Of a stretch of DNA of 64,000 nucleotides, positions 27,491-36,780 are shown one piece after another. Source of the DNA: Bradyrhizobium commune (GTDB lineage Bacteria > Pseudomonadota > Alphaproteobacteria > Rhizobiales > Xanthobacteraceae). Position numbers and translations under genes: made by a program. The stretch covers positions 2,852,001-2,916,000 of the forward strand of contig NZ_CP061379.1 in the NCBI RefSeq assembly GCF_015624505.1, given 5' to 3'. The notes beneath the pieces are model-generated. The model searched no databases. It saw only the letters and a list, made by a program, of their open reading frames with translations, and was not told the origin of the DNA. Each line of letters starts with the position of its first letter. Position 1 is the first letter of the stretch.

Positions 27491-28909
27491 CTACTCGTCC
27501 AGGATCCAGGTGTCTTTGGTGCCGCCGCCCTGGCTCGAATTCACCACGAGCGAGCCTTCCTTCAGCGCGACGCGGGTCAGCCCGCCCGGCACGATGGTCG
27601 TGGTCTTGCTGCCGGTGAGAACGAAGGGCCGCAAGTCGACATGGCGCGGCGCAAGGCCGGTCGCCGTGCAGGTCGGGCAGGTCGAGAGCGCCAGCGTCGG
27701 CTGCGCGATGAAACCTTCAGGTTCGCGCTTGAGCTTTTCGCGGAAGGCTTCGATCGTCGCTTTCGTCGCGGCCGGTCCGATCAGCATGCCGTAGCCGCCG
27801 GAGCCATGGACTTCCTTCACGACGAGGTCGCCGAGATTGTCCAGCACATAAGCGAGGTCCTTTGGCTCGCGACAGCGCCAGGTCTGAACGTTCTTCAGGA
27901 TCGGCTCCTCGCCGAGATAGAATTTCACGATCTCCGGCATGTAGGAATAGATCGCCTTGTCGTCGGCAATGCCGGTGCCGACCGCGTTGGCGAGCGTGAT
28001 GTTGCCGGCGGCATAGGCCGACATCAGCCCGGGCACGCCGAGCGCGGAATCGGGACGGAAGGTGAGGGGATCGAGGAAGTCGTCGTCGACGCGGCGGTAG
28101 ATCACGTCGACCCGTTTCACCCCTTCCGTCGTCCGCATGAACACTTCGTTGTTCTTGACGACGAGGTCGCGGCCCTCGACCAGCTCGATGCCGAGCTTGT
28201 CGGCGAGGAAGGAGTGCTCGTAATAGGCGGAGTTGTAGACGCCGGGCGTGAGGAGAGCGACCGTCGGCTCGCCTGAGGCACCGTGGGGCGCGACCGAGCG
28301 CAGCGCAGACAGCAACTCGTCCGGATAGCGCTCGACCGGCGCCACCTTGTGGCGGGCGAACAGATCCGGAAACAGCCGCATCATGATCTCGCGGTTTTCC
28401 AGCATGTAGGACACGCCGGACGGCGTGCGGGCGTTGTCCTCCAGCACGATGAAGTCCTCGGCGTCGACCCTGATGATGTCGATGCCGGCGATGTGCACGT
28501 AGACGTCGTGCGGCACCTGCTGGCCGTTCATCTCGGGCCGGAACACCGGGTTCTGGAAGATCAGATCGTCGGGTACGACCTCGGCACGGAGGATGTCGCG
28601 GCCGTGATAGATATCGCGCAGGAACATATTGAGCGCGCGCACGCGCTGCTTCAGTCCCTTCTCCAAGAGCGTCCATTCCTTGCCGGACATGATCCGCGGG
28701 ATCACGTCGAAGGGGATCAGGCGCTCGGTGGACTCGGAATCGCCGTAGACAGCGAAGGTGATGCCGATCCGGCGGAACAGGAGCTCGGCCTCCTGGCGAC
28801 GATATTCGAGCGCCTCGGGAGGCGTCTCCTTGAGCCAGCGCGCCAGCTCCTGATAGGCGGGGCGAAGGTCCCCGCCGGGAATGTTCATTTCGTCAAACGC
28901 GACTGCCAT
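27491..28909 (-). CDS. Circularly permuted ATP-grasp type 2 protein
   Basis: 472 residues from the ATG at 28909. MAVAFDEMNIPGGDLRPAYQ, ELLFRRIGITFAVYGD and RIMSGKEWTLLEKGLKQRV are typical of the CP_ATPgrasp_2 family. VLEDNARTPSGVSYMLENR holds the metal-binding Glu/Asn region, and DLVVKEVHGSGGYGMLIGP is a glycine-rich nucleotide loop. It is predicted to form amide bonds on peptides using ATP. It is the first gene of the Anbu-linked row; 222 bp separate it from divergent cinA, where the promoter should lie. Confidence 0.93.
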   Translation of the reverse strand: MAVAFDEMNIPGGDLRPAYQELARWLKETPPEALEYRRQEAELLFRRIGITFAVYGDSESTERLIPFDVIPRIMSGKEWTLLEKGLKQRVRALNMFLRDIYHGRDILRAEVVPDDLIFQNPVFRPEMNGQQVPHDVYVHIAGIDIIRVDAEDFIVLEDNARTPSGVSYMLENREIMMRLFPDLFARHKVAPVERYPDELLSALRSVAPHGASGEPTVALLTPGVYNSAYYEHSFLADKLGIELVEGRDLVVKNNEVFMRTTEGVKRVDVIYRRVDDDFLDPLTFRPDSALGVPGLMSAYAAGNITLANAVGTGIADDKAIYSYMPEIVKFYLGEEPILKNVQTWRCREPKDLAYVLDNLGDLVVKEVHGSGGYGMLIGPAATKATIEAFREKLKREPEGFIAQPTLALSTCPTCTATGLAPRHVDLRPFVLTGSKTTTIVPGGLTRVALKEGSLVVNSSQGGGTKDTWILDE

Positions 28910-29131
28910 AGATCCCGACTTGTCTCCCTGGCCATACGACAAGAGTGCATGACTTTCATGGGGTAGCAAGGGCCGGGCCAGCGCGATAAGCATGGAGCGA
29001 GGGTATTTGCCGGGGATGACCGGTGGCTTGCCTGAAAAAATGGCTGAGGACTGCTTATTTCGGCAGCAAAACCGCGTGACTTCAACGCGTTACCTCGGCA
29101 AAGTCGGCGCGACAGGTGAGGGACTTAAGGC

Positions 29132-29869
29132 ATGAGCGAGATCGTCACGGCGGGCATTCTGGTCATCGGGGATGAAATCCTGTCCGGTCGAACCAAGGAC
29201 AAGAACATCGGCTTCATCGCCGAATACCTCACCAATATCGGCATCGACCTGAAGGAGGTCCGGGTCGTCTCTGACGACGAGGACGACATCATCGCCGCGT
29301 TGAATGCACTGCGGCAACGCTACACCTATGTCTTCACCACCGGCGGTATTGGGCCGACCCATGACGACATCACCGCGGACAGCGTGGCGAAGGCGTTCGG
29401 CGTCGGCATCGACCACCATCCGGAAGTGGTCGCCCGCTTCCGTGAGCGCTGGAGCGAGCAGGATCTCAACGAGGCCCGGCTGCGCATGGCCCGCATCCCC
29501 GACGGCGCCGAGCTGATCCAGAGCGCGACCATCCTCGCCCCCGGCTTCAAGATCGGCAATGTCATCGTCATGGCCGGCGTGCCGTCGATCATGCAGGCGA
29601 TGATGGACATCGTCTCGCCCAAGCTGAAATCCGGCGTGCGCATGCTCTCCGAATCGGTCCGTGCCAATGCGCGGGAGGGCGACATCGGCAGTCCGTTGCG
29701 GGCGATCGCCGCGGCGCACCCCGACACCATCATCGGCAGCTATCCCTTCATGGACGAAGACTCGAAGCCGAACACCAATCTGGTGGTGCGCTCGCGCGAT
29801 GCGGATAAGCTCGCAGCCGCGATGGCGGCGGTGAAGGACATGCTGGCGGGATTGAACATCACCCGCTAA
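29132..29869 (+). CDS. CinA-type molybdopterin-binding domain protein
   Basis: 245 residues. ILVIGDEILSGRTKDKN at the start and TTGGIGPTHDDITADSVAKA (about 69-88) are the MoaB/CinA N-terminal (COG1058) signatures. The C-terminal PncC deamidase domain of full-length CinA is missing, as is usual in this alphaproteobacterial form. COG1058 domains of CinA hydrolyse ADP-ribose or related nucleotides in some species, so a pyrophosphatase role is possible but unproven. It has a ribosome site GGTGAGGGAC and a terminator overlapping the stop. Confidence 0.88.
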   Translation: MSEIVTAGILVIGDEILSGRTKDKNIGFIAEYLTNIGIDLKEVRVVSDDEDDIIAALNALRQRYTYVFTTGGIGPTHDDITADSVAKAFGVGIDHHPEVVARFRERWSEQDLNEARLRMARIPDGAELIQSATILAPGFKIGNVIVMAGVPSIMQAMMDIVSPKLKSGVRMLSESVRANAREGDIGSPLRAIAAAHPDTIIGSYPFMDEDSKPNTNLVVRSRDADKLAAAMAAVKDMLAGLNITR

Positions 29870-29904
29870 AGCCCCGGCTTTCCGGGCGCTTTAGCTTTTT
29901 ATTT
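29865..29904 (+). terminator. Rho-independent terminator of the cinA-type gene
   Basis: CTAAAGCCCCGG and CCGGGCGCTTTAG form a stem around CTTT, followed by CTTTTTATTT. The left arm includes the TAA stop codon. Confidence 0.85.
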
Positions 29905-29906
29905 GT

Positions 29907-29951
29907 GCATGATCTTGTCGGAAAACCGCTGCGCACTTTTCCGGATCATGC
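29907..29951. repeat. Palindromic GCATGATC...GATCATGC repeat
   Basis: GCATGATCTTGTCGGAAAA, an 11-base centre, then TTTTCCGGATCATGC. This matches a dispersed palindrome family common in rhizobial genomes (recalled, not searched). It lies between the terminator and the gpt start. Confidence 0.75.
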
Positions 29952-29993
29952 TTTAGCACGAAGCTGCCGGACGATGATTGGCAGGAGAGAACG

Positions 29994-30521
29994 ATGGCTG
30001 GCGAAGCACCGGAATTGAGCGCACAGGAGCGGGCGGGCAAGGCTTTTCCGGTCTCGTGGGACCAGTTCCACCGGGACTGCCGGGCACTGACCTGGCGGCT
30101 CAACGAGGTCGGTCCGTTCCATGCGGTGATCGCGATCACCCGCGGCGGCCTGGTGCCGGCCGCGATTGTCGCGCGCGAGCTTGGTGTTCGCATCATCGAC
30201 ACGGTCTGTATTGCCAGTTACGACCACGACAAGCAGGGCGAGCTCCAGGTGCTGAAGGGCATTTCGGACGCCGCGATGGAGCTCGGCGGCGGCACCGGCA
30301 AGGGGCTGCTGATCGTCGACGACCTCGTCGATACCGGCAAGACCGGCAAGCTGGTCCGCGACATGCTGCCCGATGCGCATTTCGCCACCGTCTATGCCAA
30401 GCCGAAAGGGCGCCCGCTGGTCGACACCTTCATCACGGAAGTGTCGCAGGACACGTGGATATTCTTCCCTTGGGATACCGCGCTCTCCTATCATCCGCCG
30501 CTTCGCGACGGCGCGGCGTGA
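29994..30521 (+). CDS. gpt: Xanthine phosphoribosyltransferase
   Basis: 175 residues. [20 protein letters not shown] (about 44-63) and the PRPP loop [20 protein letters not shown] (about 104-123) are typical of Gpt, as is the C-terminal DTWIFFPWD. It salvages xanthine and guanine to nucleotides, in the cytoplasm near the membrane. GCAGGAGAGAACG precedes the ATG. The aldolase-like gene starts 21 bp downstream but has no clear link in function. Confidence 0.92.
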   Translation: MAGEAPELSAQERAGKAFPVSWDQFHRDCRALTWRLNEVGPFHAVIAITRGGLVPAAIVARELGVRIIDTVCIASYDHDKQGELQVLKGISDAAMELGGGTGKGLLIVDDLVDTGKTGKLVRDMLPDAHFATVYAKPKGRPLVDTFITEVSQDTWIFFPWDTALSYHPPLRDGAA

Positions 30522-30542
30522 GGCCAACACGGGCTGACTGCG

Positions 30543-31340
30543 ATGATCGAACGGACGCGATCGACATGGCAGGCACGGCTCGGTTTCATCGTCACGCTCG
30601 CGGCGACGGTCTTCGCTGCCGAGGGGCGATGCCAGGATGCTGCCGTGCGCGAGGACATCGTGGTCGGCAGCCGCGTGCTTGCCGAGTTCGGGGTGCTCGA
30701 CGCGTTCGGCCATGTCAGCGCTCGTGATCCCCAGAATCCCGACCACTTCCTGATGTCGCGCTCGCTGGCGCCGGCGCTCGTCACCGCCGACGACATCATG
30801 GAATTCGATCTCGACGGCAACGCCGTCGACGCCAAGGGCCGCAGTGTCTTCCTGGAACGCTTTATCCACAGTGAAATCTACAAGGCGCGGCCGGACGTCA
30901 TGGCGGTGGTGCATACGCATTCGCCTGGCGTGATCCCGTTCACGGTCAGCCAGGTCGCACTTCGGCCCGTCTTCCACAACGCGGCGTTCCTCGCCGCGGG
31001 CGCGCCGGTCTGGGAGATTCGCAAGGAATTCGGCGAGACCAACATGCTGGTCAGCAACGCCGCCATCGGCAAGTCGCTGGCGGTCGCGCTCGGCGACAAG
31101 CCGGTGGTTCTGATGCGCGGCCATGGCGACGTCGCTATCGGGTCGTCAGTGAAAGTTGCGGTCTTCCGCGCCTATTACACCGACGTCAATGCGCGGCTCC
31201 AGTCCCAGGCGGTCGCGCTCGGCGGCGAGGTGAACTATCTTACGGCGGCCGAGGGCGCCAAGGCCGATGCGGTCAATCTCCAGGTGCTCGATCGCGTCTG
31301 GAATCTCTGGAAAATGCGTGTTACCGCGGCAGCAAAATAA
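30543..31340 (+). CDS. Class II aldolase/adducin family protein with N-terminal signal sequence
   Basis: 265 residues. The domain marks are FGHVSARDP (about 55-63), the zinc-ligand VVHTHSPGVIPF (about 120-131) and LMRGHGDVAIGSS (about 192-204), as in L-fuculose-phosphate aldolase relatives. Unlike cytoplasmic members, residues about 10-30 form a hydrophobic stretch (ARLGFIVTLAATVFAAEG) that looks like a secretion signal or anchor. A periplasmic class II aldolase-fold enzyme would be unusual; the substrate is unknown. Its TAA stop overlaps the next ATG by one base (TAATG), implying coupled translation with the 31340 gene. Confidence 0.82.
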   Translation: MIERTRSTWQARLGFIVTLAATVFAAEGRCQDAAVREDIVVGSRVLAEFGVLDAFGHVSARDPQNPDHFLMSRSLAPALVTADDIMEFDLDGNAVDAKGRSVFLERFIHSEIYKARPDVMAVVHTHSPGVIPFTVSQVALRPVFHNAAFLAAGAPVWEIRKEFGETNMLVSNAAIGKSLAVALGDKPVVLMRGHGDVAIGSSVKVAVFRAYYTDVNARLQSQAVALGGEVNYLTAAEGAKADAVNLQVLDRVWNLWKMRVTAAAK

Positions 31341-31957
31341 TGCCCCTGCAAAACCGCGTGACGCCGACTGGCGACATCATCTCGACGCCGCATCGCGGGA
31401 TGTTCACCGGCAATCGCGGCATCATCCACGATCCCGCGACCAAGACTCTTCTGAAGAAGCGCTGGTCGTCACCGGCGTGGCTGACCTGCACCTGCGAGTT
31501 CCGCGGTCGCCGCCGCGAGGTGATGGCGCAGCAAAGCTGGACCGAGCTGTTCTTCCTGGACGAAGCCACCGCGCTCGCCGCCGGCCATCGCCCCTGCTTC
31601 TACTGCCGCCGCGACGATGCCAACCGGTTTCGCGCGGCGTGGGAGAAGGGCAACCGCGTCCATAATGTCCGCATGCACGACATCGACACGGTGCTGCATC
31701 ACGAACGGCTCGATCAGGGCAGGAAGCGGCTGCACGAATTGCTGATGCCGCTCGACCAGTTGCCCGAGGGAGCGATGGTACTTCGGGGCGAGGAGAGTTT
31801 TCTGGTGACGCAGGGCAGGGCGCTGCTGTGGTCGCCGGCCGGCTATTCCGCTGTCGAGCATCCGCCGGGTGAAGCAACGCTTCTGACCCCGCCGTCGACG
31901 CTGCGCGCAATGAATGCCGGTTATCAGCCGGTGCTGCACCCGTCCGCGTCGCCCTAG
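31340..31957 (+). CDS. Conserved hypothetical protein with possible Ada-like zinc site
   Basis: 205 residues; I do not recognise a named family. Four cysteines are arranged as WLTCTCEF (Cys50, 52) and RPCFYCRR (Cys86, 89). The stretch FLDEATALAAGHRPCFYCRR resembles the zinc-binding end of Ada-type domains (ALAAGFRPCKRC), so a structural zinc knuckle is plausible. The middle is rich in His and Arg, with no signal peptide. It overlaps the aldolase-like gene by one base and its TAG stop shares the palindrome CTAG with the convergent gene at 31954. It may be a partner of the aldolase-like protein. Confidence 0.65.
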   Translation: MPLQNRVTPTGDIISTPHRGMFTGNRGIIHDPATKTLLKKRWSSPAWLTCTCEFRGRRREVMAQQSWTELFFLDEATALAAGHRPCFYCRRDDANRFRAAWEKGNRVHNVRMHDIDTVLHHERLDQGRKRLHELLMPLDQLPEGAMVLRGEESFLVTQGRALLWSPAGYSAVEHPPGEATLLTPPSTLRAMNAGYQPVLHPSASP

Positions 31958-32190
31958 CGCAGCGGCCGCCCTTGTTCGTCCACGGTCATCCGCGCGTCGC
32001 GCAGCGCCCATTCGCGGATGATCTGGCGGCAGCGGCTGAGCTCAGCTTCGCTGGCGCTCGCCGCATCTTTCGAGGCGCGCTCGACCATCGCCTTGCAGTG
32101 GACGAGCACGGCGCGATCTTCCGCGTGCGCGGAGGATACGATCGCCGCAAACGCCGCGACGACGAAAACCGGTCGAATCACGGCAATCAT
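31954..32190 (-). CDS. Small secreted hypothetical protein
   Basis: 78 residues from the ATG at 32190. A Sec signal peptide (IRPVFVVAAFAAIVSSAHAE, cleavage after AHA near residue 23) is followed by a short helical protein with Cys32 and Cys54 (HCKAMVERAS and LSRCRQIIREW), which might form a disulfide. Its ATG overlaps the TGA of the methionine-synthase-like gene (ATGA), so it is translated downstream of it. Its stop uses the same CTAG as the opposing 31340 gene. Function unknown. Confidence 0.7.
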   Translation of the reverse strand: MIAVIRPVFVVAAFAAIVSSAHAEDRAVLVHCKAMVERASKDAASASEAELSRCRQIIREWALRDARMTVDEQGRPLR

Positions 32191-33209
32191 CCGAGCTTCT
32201 CGCGTGCGAGCGCGGCGCCGGCGCCGAGCGCCATCAGCTTGGCTTCGGCGATCTCGCGCCGCATCGGCGCCATGCCGCAATTGGTGGTGGCGATAATGTT
32301 GCTCTTCGGCACGAATTTCGACACGGCGTCGATCACCTTCACGACGTCCTCGGCGGTCTCCACCGTATCGCTGGCGACATCGATCACGCCGGCCTGCACG
32401 ATCTTGGTCTTGAGCAGGGCGAGCAGGTCGAGCGGCACCTTCGAATTGCGGCACTCGATCGCGACCTGCTGGATCGGGCTGGCGTCGATCGTCGGGAAGA
32501 TCTGCTCATATTGCCGCCACTGGGCGCCAAGCGTCTCCTTCCAGTCGGTGTTGGCCTTGATGCCGTAGCCGTAGCAGATGTGCACGGCGGTGGCGCAGGT
32601 GAGGCCTTGCGCGGCGCGCTCCAGCGTCTTGATGCCCCAGTCGTTGACCTCGTCCATGTAGACGTTGAAAGCAGGCTCGTCGAACTGCACGAGATCGACG
32701 CCGTCGGCCTGGAGCGCCTTGGCTTCCTCATTCAACAATTCGGCGAAAGCGAATGCCATCTTGACCCGGTCGCCGTAGTAGCGGTCCGCGATCGTGTCGA
32801 TGATGGTCATCGGACCGGGCAGGGTGAATTTCAGCTGCTTCTTCGTGTGTGTGCGCGCGACGCGCGCCTCGTCGGCGTGAACGCGGCCCTTGAGCTGGAG
32901 CGGCGCGACCACCTGCGGCACCATCGCCTTGTAGCGATCCTTGCGGATTCCCATCTCGACCTTGTGGGCGAAGTCGATACCCTCGATCTTCTCGAGAAAG
33001 CCGTGCACGAAATGCTGCCGGGCCTGCTCGCCCTCGGTGACGATATCGATCCCGGCGTCCTCCTGAACCTTCACCGCCAGCATCGTCGCATCGCGCTTGG
33101 CACGTAGCAGCTGGTCCCCTTGCGACTTCCAGGGCGCCCAGAGCATGTTCGGCTCGGCGAGCCATTCCGGCTTCGGCAAGGAGCCGGCGATCGTGGTTGG
33201 AAACAGCAT
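32187..33209 (-). CDS. Cobalamin-independent methionine synthase-like protein (MetE C-terminal type)
   Basis: 340 residues from the ATG at 33209, with GGGAGGG 6 nt upstream. It is only the C-terminal TIM-barrel half of MetE. TTIAGSLPKPEWL opens it, FTLPGPMTIIDTIADRYY and VDLVQFDEPAF follow, and the zinc ligands appear in AVHICYGYG (His, Cys) with Glu in AIECRNS and Cys in TTNCGMAP. It probably transfers a methyl group to homocysteine or another thiol, from an unidentified donor; single-domain forms cannot be assumed to use methyltetrahydrofolate. It is divergent from the GST at 33355. Confidence 0.85.
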   Translation of the reverse strand: MLFPTTIAGSLPKPEWLAEPNMLWAPWKSQGDQLLRAKRDATMLAVKVQEDAGIDIVTEGEQARQHFVHGFLEKIEGIDFAHKVEMGIRKDRYKAMVPQVVAPLQLKGRVHADEARVARTHTKKQLKFTLPGPMTIIDTIADRYYGDRVKMAFAFAELLNEEAKALQADGVDLVQFDEPAFNVYMDEVNDWGIKTLERAAQGLTCATAVHICYGYGIKANTDWKETLGAQWRQYEQIFPTIDASPIQQVAIECRNSKVPLDLLALLKTKIVQAGVIDVASDTVETAEDVVKVIDAVSKFVPKSNIIATTNCGMAPMRREIAEAKLMALGAGAALAREKLG

Positions 33210-33327
33210 GGGTCCCTCCCGACGGGTTGTGATTGCGCCACTGTCTGCCATGTCTTAACGTCGAGGTACAGAACAACAAAAGTCGCTGTCTATTCCAGCG
33301 GCGACGACGGGGAAGGCCAATGGAAAG

Positions 33328-33354
33328 GTCAGAGGAAACGTCAGAGGAAACGTC
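33328..33354 (+). repeat. 12-bp tandem duplication carrying the GST ribosome site
   Basis: GTCAGAGGAAAC occurs twice in direct tandem (33328-33339 and 33340-33351), followed by GTC and the GTG start at 33355. Each unit carries a Shine-Dalgarno-like AGAGGA; only the second is at normal spacing. Confidence 0.75.
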
Positions 33355-34056
33355 GTGATCGATCTCCATTATGCGCCGACGCCGAACGGCTGGAAAATCT
33401 CGATCATGCTAGAGGAACTCGGGCTTCCCTATCGGGTGATCCCGGTCAATATTCGCGCCGGCGAGCAGTTCAGCTCCGAGTTTTTGGCGATTAGTCCGAA
33501 CAACCGCATTCCCGCGATCGTCGATCATGAACCCGCCGACGGCGGCGCACCATTCTCGGCATTCGAGACCGGTGCCATCCTGATTTATCTCGCGGAAAAG
33601 ACCGGCCGCTTCCTGCCCACTGACCTGCGCGGCCGCTCCACCACCATCCAGTGGGTGATGTGGCAGATGGCGGGGCTCGGACCGATGCTCGGCCAGCACG
33701 GCCATTTCGCGCTCTATGCGGCGGAGAAGATCCCTTACGCGATCGAGCGTTACCGCGACGAGGCCGCGCGGCTCTATGGCGTGCTCGACCGGCAGCTCGA
33801 AAAGACCGGCGCTTATGTCGCCGGCGACTATTCCATCGCCGATATCGCCTGCTTCCCCTGGACCATGACCCACAAGGCGCAGGGCTTTACGCTCGACGAC
33901 TATCCGAACGTGAAGCGCTGGTACGCCGAGGTGCGCGCCCGGCCGCAGCTGCAGGCCGGGCTTGCGATCGGCAAGTTCGTGAAAGAGCCGTTCGACGAGG
34001 AATCACGCAAGATCATGTTCGGCCAGCGTGCGAAGGAAGTGCTGGGAAAGAAGTGA
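33355..34056 (+). CDS. Glutathione S-transferase (nu-class / YfcG-Ure2-like)
   Basis: 233 residues with a GTG start. YAPTPNGWKISIMLEELGLP (about 6-25) is the nu-class signature, where Thr9 and Asn11 stand at the glutathione site and no catalytic Cys or Tyr is used. ISPNNRIPAIVDHEP carries the cis-Pro. MAGLGPMLGQHGHF and the C-terminal YPNVKRWYAEVRARP are also typical. Such enzymes have disulfide reductase activity. The gene precedes a row with HCCA isomerase-like and quinone oxidoreductase genes, which suggests detoxification or aromatic catabolism. Confidence 0.9.
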   Translation: MIDLHYAPTPNGWKISIMLEELGLPYRVIPVNIRAGEQFSSEFLAISPNNRIPAIVDHEPADGGAPFSAFETGAILIYLAEKTGRFLPTDLRGRSTTIQWVMWQMAGLGPMLGQHGHFALYAAEKIPYAIERYRDEAARLYGVLDRQLEKTGAYVAGDYSIADIACFPWTMTHKAQGFTLDDYPNVKRWYAEVRARPQLQAGLAIGKFVKEPFDEESRKIMFGQRAKEVLGKK

Positions 34057-34074
34057 CGGCCACCGCTCTCTCCC

Positions 34075-34162
34075 CGTCATTGCGAGGAGCTCTTGCGACG
34101 AAGCAATCCAGACTGGTTCCGCGGAAAAGATTCTGGATTGCTTCGCTCCGCTCGCAATGACG
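34075..34162. repeat. Palindromic CGTCATTGCGAG...CGCAATGACG repeat element
   Basis: The 88-bp element starts CGTCATTGCGAGGAGC and ends CGCTCGCAATGACG, with inner arms GAAGCAATCCAG and CTGGATTGCTTC. Half copies occur near 16088-16104 and 22094-22120. It lies between the GST and HCCA-isomerase-like genes. Confidence 0.88.
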
Positions 34163-34199
34163 GGCAGAGAGCGCGACAAACACGACAAAAGGAAACGCC

Positions 34200-34808
34200 A
34201 TGATCGAATTCTTCTTCGACTGTTCCAGCCCCTGGACCTATCTCGCCTTCCATAACATCCAGCCGCTCGCCAAAGAGCTCGGCGCCGAGATCGTCTGGCG
34301 GCCGATCCTGGTGGGCGGCATCTTCAACACGGTGAACCCCAGCGTCTATGCGCAGCGCGAGACGCCGGTGCCGCTGAAGGCGCGCTACATGAAGAAGGAC
34401 CTGGCCGACTGGGCGCGCTCGGCGGGCCTCGCGATCAAGATGCCGCCGACGGTGTTTCCGGTGAACAGCGTGAAAGCGATGCGCGGCTGCATCTGGCTGG
34501 GCAGAGACATGGTGCCGTTCGCGACCGCCGTGTTCGAGGCCTATTGGGGCGACGACAAGGACATTTCGCAGGACGCGGTGCTGGCCGAGATCTGCAAGAA
34601 GGTCGGCGTCGACGAGCAGAAGTTCTTCGCCGGCATCGCGGAGCAGGGGATCAAGGACCAGCTCAAGGCCAATACGGAAGAGGTCGTCGCCCGCGGCGGC
34701 TTCGGTTCGCCGACCATCTTCGTGAACAAGACCGACATGTATTTCGGCAACGACCGCCTGCCGCTGATCCGCGAGGCGCTCAAGCGCAGCAAAGCGAGCG
34801 CGGCCTGA
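34200..34808 (+). CDS. 2-hydroxychromene-2-carboxylate isomerase family protein (DsbA-like)
   Basis: 202 residues. MIEFFFDCSSPWTYLAFHNI is the family start, with the Ser of SPWTYL at the glutathione position. VFPVNSVKAMRG and the cis-Pro region FGSPTIFVNKTDMYFGNDRL are conserved. Family members are kappa-class GST-like enzymes that isomerise hydroxychromene-carboxylates in naphthalene breakdown, but many paralogs have other roles. It overlaps the quinone oxidoreductase gene (TGATG), so they are translationally coupled. Confidence 0.88.
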   Translation: MIEFFFDCSSPWTYLAFHNIQPLAKELGAEIVWRPILVGGIFNTVNPSVYAQRETPVPLKARYMKKDLADWARSAGLAIKMPPTVFPVNSVKAMRGCIWLGRDMVPFATAVFEAYWGDDKDISQDAVLAEICKKVGVDEQKFFAGIAEQGIKDQLKANTEEVVARGGFGSPTIFVNKTDMYFGNDRLPLIREALKRSKASAA

Positions 34809-35785
34809 TGGTGCGCGCTGTCGTCTGCCGCGCGCTTGGGGCTCCCGAGACGCTGCGGCTGGAGGAGTTTCCGTCGCGGCCCGTCAGGCCGGGCGAGGTT
34901 CGCGTCGCGATCCGGGCAGCCGGCTTGAACTTTCCCGACGTGCTGATGGCAGCCGGTGAATATCAACTCAAGCCCGAGTTGCCGTTCACACCCGGCATGG
35001 AGGCCGCCGGTGACGTGACTGAGGTGGGTGCCGAGGTGAAGGGTGTTGCCGTCGGCGACAAGGTCATCGTCAAGATGCGCCACGGCGCCTTCACCGACGA
35101 AGCCGTCGTGATGCCGTCGCAGCTCACGCCGATGCCGTCGACCTTCGACTATGCGGAAGCCGCGACCTATCTCGCCGGCCACGGCACGGCCTATCACGCG
35201 CTGATCGACCGCGGCCGGGTCGAGCCGGGCGAGGTGCTGCTGGTGCACGGCGCCGGCGGCGGCGTCGGCCTTGCGGCCGTGGAGATCGGCAAGATGCTCG
35301 GCGCGACCGTGATCGCGACAGCTTCCAGCGACGAGAAGCTCGCGATCGCCAAATCGCGCGGCGCCGATCATCTGGTCCGCTACGACCGCGAACCGTTTCG
35401 CGACGCCGTGAAGCGCATCACCGACGGCCACGGCGCGGACGTGGTGTTCGATCCCGTCGGCGGCGAAGTGTTCGAGAACTCGATGCGCTGCATCGCCTGG
35501 GGTGCGCGGCTGCTGGTGATCGGTTTCACCGGCGGCATCGGCTCCGCGAAGACCAACCTCTTGCTGATCAAGGGCGCGAGTGTCCTCGGCGTGCGCGCAG
35601 GCGAGGCGGTGCGGAAAAATCCGGCGCTCGGCGAGGTACGGTTGAAGGCGTTGCTCGCGTGGGCCGAGCAGGGCAAGCTCCGCCCGAACATCTCGCACCG
35701 CCTGCCGCTGGAAGATTATGCGAAGGCCATGCGATTGCTGATCGATCGCAAGGCGATCGGCCGTGTGGCGCTGGTGATGGAGTGA
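34808..35785 (+). CDS. NADPH:quinone oxidoreductase family protein (MDR, zinc-free)
   Basis: 325 residues from the ATG at 34808, which overlaps the previous TGA. The N-terminal GroES-like domain includes AGLNFPDVLMAAGEYQLKPE. The nucleotide loop is LVHGAGGGVGLAAVEIGKML (about 144-163). The structural and catalytic zinc cysteines of alcohol dehydrogenases are absent, as in QOR/crotonyl reductase relatives. It should reduce quinones or enoyl substrates with NADPH. The coupling to an HCCA-isomerase-like gene suggests one pathway. Confidence 0.88.
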   Translation: MVRAVVCRALGAPETLRLEEFPSRPVRPGEVRVAIRAAGLNFPDVLMAAGEYQLKPELPFTPGMEAAGDVTEVGAEVKGVAVGDKVIVKMRHGAFTDEAVVMPSQLTPMPSTFDYAEAATYLAGHGTAYHALIDRGRVEPGEVLLVHGAGGGVGLAAVEIGKMLGATVIATASSDEKLAIAKSRGADHLVRYDREPFRDAVKRITDGHGADVVFDPVGGEVFENSMRCIAWGARLLVIGFTGGIGSAKTNLLLIKGASVLGVRAGEAVRKNPALGEVRLKALLAWAEQGKLRPNISHRLPLEDYAKAMRLLIDRKAIGRVALVME

Positions 35786-35804
35786 CGGTGCCGGTTGCTG
35801 ATAA

Positions 35805-35844
35805 ATGGTGGGCACGGCGCTTTGCGCCTTTGCCCACCCTACGA
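35805..35844. repeat. Short palindrome related to the GTAGGGTGGG family
   Basis: GGTGGGCA and TGCCCACC arms surround CGGCGCTTTGCGCCTT, ending CCCTACGAG. It lies between the convergent quinone oxidoreductase and enoyl-CoA hydratase genes and could form a bidirectional stem-loop, though no long T-tract follows. Confidence 0.65.
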
Positions 35845-35849
35845 GAGCG

Positions 35850-36740
<891 letters not shown>

Positions 36741-36780
36741 GGTGGTTTCCTTCCTGGTTTCTTTGTCGGTCTCTCTAGCA

